NCBI GenBank assembly: GCA_945903545.1
Contig: CAMDOO010000029.1
Location: forward strand, 1 to 37,796
Reading direction: 5' to 3'
DNA: 37,796 nt
Source of the DNA: Opitutus sp. GAS368
GTDB taxonomy: Bacteria; Verrucomicrobiota; Verrucomicrobiia; Opitutales; Opitutaceae
Shown: positions 14,459 through 21,103 of the stretch, piece by piece
How positions within the stretch are numbered: position 1 is the stretch's first letter
Layout: each line of letters begins with the position of its first letter
The notes under the pieces: generated by a model
What the model saw: only the letters and a program-made list of their open reading frames with translations
The model's database searches: none
What the model was told of the DNA's origin: nothing
Program-made: the position numbers and the translations under genes

Positions 14459-16735
14459 CACATTCCGTCCAAACAGCAGGCGCAGGGAATTGAGGCAAAC
14501 CACCACCGTGCTGCCCTCGTGCGCAGCAACGCCGAGCGAAAGCGGGACCGACCCGATGGCAGTCGCGATCACCATGACCACCACCACGCCCAGCGAGATC
14601 GCGAGGTTCTGGCGAATGATCGCCCGGGCCCGGCGGCTCAGCCGCAGCGCCGCAAGGAAGTTCTCAATCCGGTCGTGCATCAGGATCACCTCGGCCTGCT
14701 CCAAGGCGGCGTCGCTGCCCCGCGCGCCCATGGCCACGCTCACGTCGGCGGCGGCCAGGCTCGGCGCGTCATTCACGCCGTCGCCCACCATCGCGAGCTT
14801 GGCCCCCCCGGCCTTGAGGGCCTGGATCGCGGCCACTTTGTCCTCGGGCGAGAGACCGGCCCGGACTTCATCCAAGCCCAGGCCGTTCGCCACGTTTTCC
14901 GCGGCGTGGCGCCGGTCACCGGTGAGCATGACGGTGCGGATGCCGTAGGCCTTCAGGCCAGCCAGCACCGCCTTGGATTCCGCCCGGATCTCGTCGCGCA
15001 ACAGCACGCGTCCCACCAGGTCGCGGCCAATGACCCACACCTCGCTGAGCTCGGGAGAGGCCGGCGGGAGCTTCCGCGCCCATTCCGCGAGCGGGCCCTT
15101 CTCCAGCAACTCCCTCCGGCCAAGCAGCAGGGTCGCACCCCCCACCCGGCCGCGCAGGCCCTGGCCGGTGAGTGACTCGAATTCCTCGATCTCCAAGGCC
15201 CGCACGCCCTTGGCGCGGGCATGACGCACGATTGCCCGGGCGATCGGATGCTGGGACTTCGCCTCCAGCGCGTAGGCCAGCTCCATGACCTCGGTCTCGC
15301 GACCCGGCGGGTGGCTCTCGCAACCGACGACCGCCAGCTCACCCGTGGTAAGCGTGCCGGTCTTGTCGAGGGCGACCACAGTGATGTCCGCGAGCTTCTC
15401 GATCGCCGCCCCGCCGCGGAACAGCACGCCGTGGCGGGCGCCCCAGGCGATGGCGGCGAGGATGGCCGACGGGATCGACAGCACCAGCGCGCACGGGCTG
15501 GCCACCACCATCAGGGTCATGGCGCGATAAAATGCGGACCGAGTTCCCGGTTGGTTGGTGAACGCCGGGAGCTCAAAGCCGAGCCACCAGACAAAGAACA
15601 TCAGCGCGGAGCCGCCAATCACGGCGTAGGTGTAGCCCGTCCCGAACTTGTCCGTGAAACGCTCGCTCGGCGCCTTCAGTTTCTGGGCCGTCTGGATCAG
15701 ACGAATGATCTTCTGCAGGGTGCTTTCGGCGGGCAGACGGGTGACCTTGAAATCCACCGCTCCCCAGAGGTTGATCGTGCCGCTGAACACCGGATCTCCC
15801 GGATTCTTCTCCACCGGGACCGCCTCGCCGGTCAGCGCCGATTCGTCGCTCGCACTGCGCCCCTCGATGACATTGCCGTCGGTGGCAAAAGCCTCGCCGG
15901 GCTTCACCCGGATGAGCTGGTCGACCTGGAGTTCCGCGACATCGACCTCCTTTTCTCCGCCATCCGGAAGGACGAGCGTGGCCCGCTTCGGCGCACTCTT
16001 CAGCAAGGCGCTCACCTCGCGCTGGGTGCGGGCCAGGGCGAATTCCTCCATCGCCCCGGAGGCGGAAAAAAGGAAAAGCAGCAGGACCGCCTCGCTCCAC
16101 GCGCCGATCAGCACGGCGCCGAGCGCGACCGTGAGCATGAGGAAGTGGATCTCCACCTCGCCTTTGCGCAGGTTTGCCCATGTGTCGATCGCCGCGTCCC
16201 AGGCACCGGCGACCAGCGCCACGAGCAGGAGCCCCCGCGAGAGCAGGAGCTGTCCCGGGAAGTAGGATTCCGCCACCGCGCCCGCGAGGCCGCACAGGCC
16301 GCACACCGTCGCCAGCAGGGCGAGGGTCCGCCACTCTTGGTCCGGCGCTTCCGGCGCGATCTCCGGCCATTCCATCTCGCGCCAGAGCCACATTTTCTCC
16401 GCGGTCGCGCAGCTGTCGCGGCCGACCACGGTCGCCTTTCCCTCTTGCCGCGTCCGAAAACCCGCCGGCGCCCCCGCGATCGGCCGCAGCGCCAGCTCGA
16501 CCTCGATCGAGGCGATCGTCGCCTTTAGGACCTCCTGGAGTCCGGACAAGTCCGCCGGACCCACCGTGGCCACCGCCACCCGGTGCGCGCCTGGATCAAT
16601 CCGCACCGCGCTGATCTCCGGCCGCGTCCGCAGGAATTCAACGAGTTCAGGGACCCATCCCGGGGCGCTTGGAGAAGATTGGCTCACAGCCGCAAGGTGC
16701 GCAGGTTGGCCCAAGATATCAACCCGTCCCCGCAT
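14456..16735 (-). CDS. Heavy-metal P-type ATPase, P1B-4-like (Co/Zn/Fe exporter type)
   Basis: The 759-residue protein is a complete P1B ATPase that pumps transition metal ions out of the cytoplasm. It carries TGEAVPVEK (302-310), the phosphorylation motif DKTGTLT with D457, the SQHPIARAI motif and GDGVNDAPSLAAADV. The metal-site motif in the membrane is SPC (413-415) rather than CPC, and the last helix has HEGST (739-743). SPC plus HEGxT is the hallmark of subgroup P1B-4, typically exporting Co, Zn or Fe, so ZntA- or CopA-type specificity is unlikely. The N-terminal about 120 residues contain no CxxC metal-binding motif. No metal regulator is adjacent; dinG is divergent. The stop lies within the direct repeat of a candidate MITE. 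Confidence 0.93.
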   Translation of the reverse strand: MRGRVDILGQPAHLAAVSQSSPSAPGWVPELVEFLRTRPEISAVRIDPGAHRVAVATVGPADLSGLQEVLKATIASIEVELALRPIAGAPAGFRTRQEGKATVVGRDSCATAEKMWLWREMEWPEIAPEAPDQEWRTLALLATVCGLCGLAGAVAESYFPGQLLLSRGLLLVALVAGAWDAAIDTWANLRKGEVEIHFLMLTVALGAVLIGAWSEAVLLLFLFSASGAMEEFALARTQREVSALLKSAPKRATLVLPDGGEKEVDVAELQVDQLIRVKPGEAFATDGNVIEGRSASDESALTGEAVPVEKNPGDPVFSGTINLWGAVDFKVTRLPAESTLQKIIRLIQTAQKLKAPSERFTDKFGTGYTYAVIGGSALMFFVWWLGFELPAFTNQPGTRSAFYRAMTLMVVASPCALVLSIPSAILAAIAWGARHGVLFRGGAAIEKLADITVVALDKTGTLTTGELAVVGCESHPPGRETEVMELAYALEAKSQHPIARAIVRHARAKGVRALEIEEFESLTGQGLRGRVGGATLLLGRRELLEKGPLAEWARKLPPASPELSEVWVIGRDLVGRVLLRDEIRAESKAVLAGLKAYGIRTVMLTGDRRHAAENVANGLGLDEVRAGLSPEDKVAAIQALKAGGAKLAMVGDGVNDAPSLAAADVSVAMGARGSDAALEQAEVILMHDRIENFLAALRLSRRARAIIRQNLAISLGVVVVMVIATAIGSVPLSLGVAAHEGSTVVVCLNSLRLLFGRNV

Positions 16736-16837
16736 CCTCCGCCTGAATTAAGGCATTTGCTGGCGGCGGGTTAGCCGCCGGACTGGTCGGGTGCTTTTCA
16801 TGGTGACTTCCGTCGGGCCTGACTTGTTCTCATCGTC

Positions 16838-18913
16838 ATGATCGGCCTGCACGACGACTCGCCCTCCGCCACCCCGGCCCGGCCACCCAGCCGAGCCCCG
16901 GAGCTCGCGGCGAAGGTGTTCGCCCCCGGCGGCTGGATCGAGGAAGGGCTCCAGCTTGAGCACCGACCGCAACAGGACCGGATGGCGCGGACGGTCGCGG
17001 CCGCCCTGCGGGACGACGCCCCGCTGCTTTTCGAGGCCGGCACCGGCGTGGGCAAGTCGCTCGCCTACCTCGTCCCGGGTATCATCCACGCGGTGGACCA
17101 GGCCCGGCAGCTGATCGTCTCGACCCACACGATCTCGCTCCAGGAACAGATCGAGCTCAACGACCTCAAAGTCTGCCGCCGCCTGTTCCAGTCGCATCCC
17201 GAGCTCAAGCCTTACGCGGACTTCAAGGCCGCGGTCCTCGTCGGCAAGTCGAACTACCTCTGCCCCACCCGCCTCGGCCACGCGCTCGCCGACCGGGCGA
17301 GCCTCTTCGCCGACGCGGACTACACCGAGCTCCAACGCATCGCCGACTGGGCCGAGCAGACCGAGACCGGCCTGCGCCACGAGCTGCGCCCGGCCCCGCG
17401 CGCCGAGGTCTGGGAAGCCGTGAGCGCCGACAGCTCCGGCTGCTCACGCAAGCACTGCGAGGGCACCCGCTGCTTCTACCAGCAGGCCCGCACCCGGATC
17501 CGGACCGCCCAGGTGGTGATCGTGAACCACGCGCTGTTGTTCGCGCTGATGAACGCCGGCGGGGAAACCACCGGCGGCGCCGAGGCGCGCGGCGTGCTGT
17601 TTCCCGACGACTGCCTCGTGCTCGACGAGGCGCACACCGTCCCCGAGGTCGCCACCCAGAACTTCGGGCTCTCGCTCAGCAGTTACGGCGTCGATCGCAC
17701 CCTCAAGCACCTGTTCAATCCCAAGACCCAGCGCGGCCTGCTCCGGCGGCTGGGCGGACCCGAGGCCCGGCAGCTCGTGGCCAACGCCCTCGAGGCCGCG
17801 GAGCAGTTCTTCAATTTCCTCGGGGCCACCCTGCTCGCGCAGCAGCCGATCGTCCGGGTACGCGAGCCCGGCGCGGCCGAGCCGCTGCTGGATCCGCCGC
17901 TGGAAGCGCTGCACCGCCTGCTTGGGCGCATCGCCGACAAACTCGAGGATGGCCGCGACCGTGACGAACTCCTCGACCAGCGCCAGCGGATCAAGGGGGT
18001 GCAGGCCTCGCTGACCGAATGGCTGTCGCTCGGCGAGAAGGGCCAAGTCTACTGGGTCGAGCGCGGCGGCCGGCGCCAGACGATTGTCACGCTCCGCAGC
18101 GCCCCGGTCGACGTGGCCCCCGAGCTGCGGCGCCGGCTCTTCGGCGCGGGCACCGCCGTGATCTGCACCAGCGCCACCCTCGCGATGGGCGGCACGATCG
18201 AGCCCTTCGCCGCGCGCATCGGCGCCGAGGCCGCACGGCACGAGATCGTGCACTCGCCGTTCGACTTTACCCGCCACATGCGGGTCTTCGTGGCCTCGGA
18301 TGTCCCCTTGCCGGGCGCGCAGGATGCCCGCCTCGCGCTTGAGACGCTCGCCGACTACATCGCCTTCGCCACCAGCCAGGTCGCCGGCGGCTCGCTCGTG
18401 CTCTTCACCAGCTACACCGACATGCGCGCGGTGGCCGCGGCGCTCGAGCCCGGCTTCGTGGCGGCCGGCCGGCCCTTCCTCCTCCAGGGTGGCGACCTCT
18501 CGCGCACTGAGCTGGCCCGCCAGATGCGCGCCAGGAAAAACGCCATCCTCTTTGGGACCGACAGTTTCTGGACCGGGGTCGACGTGCCGGGCGACGCGCT
18601 TTCCCAGGTCATCATCACCCGGCTGCCCTTCGACCCGCCGACGCACCCCATCACGGAGGCCCGCTCCGACTGGATCCGCGACCGCGGCGGCAGCCCGTTC
18701 AACGAGCTCACCCTCCCCGAGGCCTTGATAAAATTTCGGCAGGGAGTCGGCCGGCTCATTCGTACCGGGTCCGATCGGGGGGTGATCACGATCCTCGACT
18801 CCCGGGTGCTGGCCAAGAGCTACGGCCGCCTCTTCATCGATTCCTTGCCCAACCCGGAGTTCGTGCCGATGACGAAAATAACACGTACGGAAATATTTCG
18901 TCCTTTCACCTGA
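16838..18913 (+). CDS. DinG/XPD-like ATP-dependent DNA helicase
   Basis: The 691-residue protein is a superfamily 2 helicase of the DinG/XPD (Rad3) group, which unwinds DNA 5' to 3' and can remove R-loops or G-quadruplexes. Walker A is AGTGVGKS (67-74) and the DEAH box is at 263-266. Four cysteines, C142, C202, C207 and C212, have the spacing of the family 4Fe-4S cluster, so it should be an iron-sulfur helicase. Late motifs include DSFWTGVDVPGDALSQV and RQGVGRLIRTGSDRG. The ATG at 16838 is 102 bp from the divergent metal ATPase start. A PP2C phosphatase gene follows 30 nt after the stop and may be co-transcribed. Confidence 0.95.
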   Translation: MIGLHDDSPSATPARPPSRAPELAAKVFAPGGWIEEGLQLEHRPQQDRMARTVAAALRDDAPLLFEAGTGVGKSLAYLVPGIIHAVDQARQLIVSTHTISLQEQIELNDLKVCRRLFQSHPELKPYADFKAAVLVGKSNYLCPTRLGHALADRASLFADADYTELQRIADWAEQTETGLRHELRPAPRAEVWEAVSADSSGCSRKHCEGTRCFYQQARTRIRTAQVVIVNHALLFALMNAGGETTGGAEARGVLFPDDCLVLDEAHTVPEVATQNFGLSLSSYGVDRTLKHLFNPKTQRGLLRRLGGPEARQLVANALEAAEQFFNFLGATLLAQQPIVRVREPGAAEPLLDPPLEALHRLLGRIADKLEDGRDRDELLDQRQRIKGVQASLTEWLSLGEKGQVYWVERGGRRQTIVTLRSAPVDVAPELRRRLFGAGTAVICTSATLAMGGTIEPFAARIGAEAARHEIVHSPFDFTRHMRVFVASDVPLPGAQDARLALETLADYIAFATSQVAGGSLVLFTSYTDMRAVAAALEPGFVAAGRPFLLQGGDLSRTELARQMRARKNAILFGTDSFWTGVDVPGDALSQVIITRLPFDPPTHPITEARSDWIRDRGGSPFNELTLPEALIKFRQGVGRLIRTGSDRGVITILDSRVLAKSYGRLFIDSLPNPEFVPMTKITRTEIFRPFT

Positions 18914-18943
18914 ATCTCCGCCGCGTCACCCTTGGGCTCTCGC

Positions 18944-19666
18944 ATGACCAAATTGCGCACCGCAGCCCTCAGTGACATCGGAAATCTTCGGACCCACAAC
19001 GAGGACCGGTACCTGCGGAACGAGGTGCTGGGACTCTACGGCGTGGCCGACGGTATCGGCGGCCTCCCCGGAGGCGAGGAAGCCGCCCAATGCGCCGTGG
19101 AAGAGGTGACGCGCGGCGTCGCCGGCACCCCGAACGGGACTGAGCCCAACCTGACCGCCATCGTACAGGCCGCCAACGAGCGCGTCATCCAGCTCGGGAT
19201 GTCGATCAGTCCCGCCATGGGCATCGGCTCCACCCTCACCTTCGCCCGCATCCAGCAGGGCCAGTTCCAGCTCGCCCATGTCGGCGACTCCCGGTGCTAC
19301 GTCTGGAGCAAGGGCATTATCGAGATCCTGACGCGCGATCACTCCGTCGAGAGCGACGCGCGCGTCCGCCGGGCCCGCGGCGAGACCGTCTCCTACCACG
19401 AGGCCAACCGCAACGCGCTGACCCGCTGCATGGGCCAGCCCACGCCGCCCGACGTCGACCTCCTTACCCGCCCCCTCGTGGTCGGCGAACGCTACCTTCT
19501 ATGCACCGACGGCGTCACCCGCCTGATCCGGGATTCCGAGATCGGCGAGATGCTCGGCCAAGACAAACCCCCCGAGCAGATCTGCAAGGAACTCGTCGCG
19601 CTCGCCAACCGCCGCGGGGGCCCGGACAACTCGACGACCGTGCTGGTGGTGGTCGACGAGGCGTGA
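18944..19666 (+). CDS. PP2C-family serine/threonine protein phosphatase
   Basis: From the ATG at 18944 the protein has 240 residues, a minimal PppL/Stp-type PP2C. It removes phosphate from Ser/Thr using two metal ions. All key motifs are present: HNEDRY (18-23), VADGIGG with D36, MGIGSTLTFA, HVGDSRCYVW, LLCTDGVTRL and GGPDNSTTVLV, so it should be active. It lacks a membrane segment and is cytoplasmic. Such phosphatases normally oppose Hanks-type kinases or serve as partner-switch regulators; no kinase gene is in the window. A TTG start 12 nt upstream is possible but less likely. Confidence 0.95.
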   Translation: MTKLRTAALSDIGNLRTHNEDRYLRNEVLGLYGVADGIGGLPGGEEAAQCAVEEVTRGVAGTPNGTEPNLTAIVQAANERVIQLGMSISPAMGIGSTLTFARIQQGQFQLAHVGDSRCYVWSKGIIEILTRDHSVESDARVRRARGETVSYHEANRNALTRCMGQPTPPDVDLLTRPLVVGERYLLCTDGVTRLIRDSEIGEMLGQDKPPEQICKELVALANRRGGPDNSTTVLVVVDEA

Positions 19667-19674
19667 GGCTCGTT

Positions 19675-19733
19675 TGTAGGAGCGACTTTACGTCGCGATG
19701 ATCGAAAGGTCGCGGCGTAAAGCCGCTCCTACA
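19675..19733. repeat. REP pair (BIME-like), GTAGGAGCGG family, copy 2
   Basis: TGTAGGAGCGAC and GCCGCTCCTACA bound two hairpins: GCGAC-TTTAC-GTCGC (left) and GCGGC-GTAAA-GCCGC (right). The two hairpins are near inverted copies of each other. It starts eight bases after the PP2C stop and ends 20 bases before the next ATG, filling the gap. Copy 1 is at 14359-14417; stems differ by several base pairs but still pair. Confidence 0.88.
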
Positions 19734-19753
19734 GTTTCCAACATACGTCAGAC

Positions 19754-20089
19754 ATGCCCTCCCGCTCCGAGCAATTTCAGACCCTTGTCCGGCAACAACC
19801 CGACAACGAGCTGTTCCGCTTCAGCCTCGCGCAGGCCCTGGTGGCGGAGGGCCAGGCCGCCGAGGCCGTGCCGCACTACGAATTCTGCGTCGCCAAGAAG
19901 GCCGACTGGATGATGCCGCGCATCCTGCTGGGAAAACTGCAGCTGCAGCTCGGAAATCGGTCCTTGGCCAGGGAACTCTTGGAAGCCGCTCTCCGCCTCG
20001 CCATCGACCAGCACCACGAGGATCCCGAGCGTGAACTGCGGGCCCTGCTGGCGGATCTGGGATCGGACAGCTCGGTGCAGAAAAATTGA
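19754..20089 (+). CDS. Small TPR-like protein
   Basis: The 111-residue protein has about two and a half tetratricopeptide-like helix pairs, for example NELFRFSLAQALVAEGQAAE and PRILLGKLQLQLGNRSLARE, followed by a charged tail. There is no signal peptide or membrane segment, so it is cytoplasmic. TPRs mediate protein-protein contacts; the partner is unknown. It follows the PP2C gene in the same direction across a REP pair, so an accessory role for that phosphatase is possible but unsupported otherwise. The tRNA begins 43 nt after its stop. Confidence 0.8.
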   Translation: MPSRSEQFQTLVRQQPDNELFRFSLAQALVAEGQAAEAVPHYEFCVAKKADWMMPRILLGKLQLQLGNRSLARELLEAALRLAIDQHHEDPERELRALLADLGSDSSVQKN

Positions 20090-20132
20090 TTGGATTTCCC
20101 GGCTGGAACCTGCACGTTTCCCGCCTCTTCGC

Positions 20133-20207
20133 GCCAGAGTAGCTCAGTGGTAGAGCAGAGGAATCATAAGCCTTTGGTCGCCGGTTCAATCCCGGCCTCT
20201 GGCACCA
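20133..20207 (+). tRNA. tRNA with CAU anticodon, probably elongator tRNA-Met
   Basis: A 75-nt cloverleaf with encoded CCA: acceptor GCCAGAG with CTCTGGC, D stem GCTC-GAGC, anticodon loop ATCATAA (anticodon CAT), T arm GCCGG-TTCAATC-CCGGC, discriminator A. The anticodon stem lacks the three G-C pairs of initiator tRNA, so it is not the initiator. A CAU anticodon could also be tRNA-Ile2, modified by TilS; the sequence alone does not decide. The top pair of the anticodon stem next to the loop is an A-G mismatch. Its last 22 bases overlap an opposite-strand coding sequence. Confidence 0.93.
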
Positions 20208-20914
20208 ATTTCATCAAGCAGCACGCGGGTCTGAACTTCGATCGATCCCGCAGAAAACGGCGGAAACAGGATGAGGAGACCCCGCCCCGTCGGGCCCAGA
20301 TTGATCGTGTCGTGCCACGAAAGATAAATGCGGCCCCGAAAACGGGTGCGCAGGACCAATCGCGCCGAGCGGCCGGCGGAAACCGCGGGATTAAATCCCG
20401 ACGCGATGGCGATCGTTCGACCGTTAAGTTCGCCGGCCAGTTCCAAGCCGCTCATGTTCAGGATCTGGATCTGCCCGGCCGTCCTCTGCCCCGGCCCGTC
20501 ATCCAACACGGTCACCCGATAGCGCTGCCCGCTGGAACCGGTCGCGGTGGGCGAGACCAGCAAAAGCACCTCGCGCATCCCGGCGGGAATCGGAACTGCG
20601 GCGACCTCGGCTCCGGTTCGCCCGTCCACCAGGCGCAACGGTTCCCGGCCGCGATGCTCATGGAGGGCGGAGCGCGCCGTCGGATAAAACCGCAGCGGCA
20701 CCACTGCCCCACCCGGTTGCGCCGCGTAACCCAGCCCTTCGATCGGCTCCGCGGCAAACACCGTGAACCGCACGACCGGCACGGCCGCGGGATTGGGCTG
20801 CGCGAGCATCGGTCCGGGCCATGCGCTCCAGGCGATCGCGGCGACACAAACCTTCCGCAGCCACCGTGGAATTTGAACGCAGATTGCGCGGACGAGTGCC
20901 CGATCCTGGGTCAT
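20186..20914 (-). CDS. Hypothetical secreted protein
   Basis: From the ATG at 20914 the protein has 242 residues. I do not recognise it. The N-terminus has a positively charged region (IPRWLRKVC), a hydrophobic core (VAAIAWSAWPGPML) and a probable cleavage after AQ, so it is likely exported. The rest is beta-rich and Val/Arg/Gly-rich, with no cysteines and no catalytic motif that I can see. Codon use resembles the neighbours, which supports a real gene. The last seven codons and the stop run over the 3' end of the CAU tRNA gene on the opposite strand, so the C-terminus is dictated by tRNA sequence. A longer start (20998) would run into repeat sequence. Confidence 0.65.
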   Translation of the reverse strand: MTQDRALVRAICVQIPRWLRKVCVAAIAWSAWPGPMLAQPNPAAVPVVRFTVFAAEPIEGLGYAAQPGGAVVPLRFYPTARSALHEHRGREPLRLVDGRTGAEVAAVPIPAGMREVLLLVSPTATGSSGQRYRVTVLDDGPGQRTAGQIQILNMSGLELAGELNGRTIAIASGFNPAVSAGRSARLVLRTRFRGRIYLSWHDTINLGPTGRGLLILFPPFSAGSIEVQTRVLLDEIGARGRD

Positions 20915-20983
20915 AACAGAACGAGACAAAGGAGATGAGGATCGAACCCTGATTTCTTCGTTCCCTTCGCTTCTTTCTGTAAA
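20915..20983. repeat. Degenerate inverted repeat upstream of the hypothetical secreted protein
   Basis: ACAGAACGAGACAAAGGAG (from 20916) faces CCTTCGCTTCTTTCTGT (ending about 20980), an imperfect palindrome with 6-8-nt internal periodicity. It directly precedes the ATG at 20914. Weaker than the other families. Confidence 0.5.
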
Positions 20984-21020
20984 CTGCCGTGGTTCCAATC
21001 CACGGATTGCGCTGATGAAA

Positions 21021-21094
21021 GTAGGGCGGAGATGTCGTCTCCGCCGCCATGATGACCCATTCCGAACCCGGCGGACATGACATGTCCGCCCTAC
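21021..21094. repeat. REP pair (BIME-like), GTAGGGCGGA family
   Basis: GTAG at 21021 and CTAC at 21094 enclose two hairpins: GGCGGAGA with TCTCCGCC (left), and GGCGGACAT with ATGTCCGCC around GAC (right). Arms are inverted copies of each other. It ends ten bases before the stop of the membrane TPR gene (21104). Confidence 0.85.
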
Positions 21095-21103
21095 CTTCGA
21101 TTC

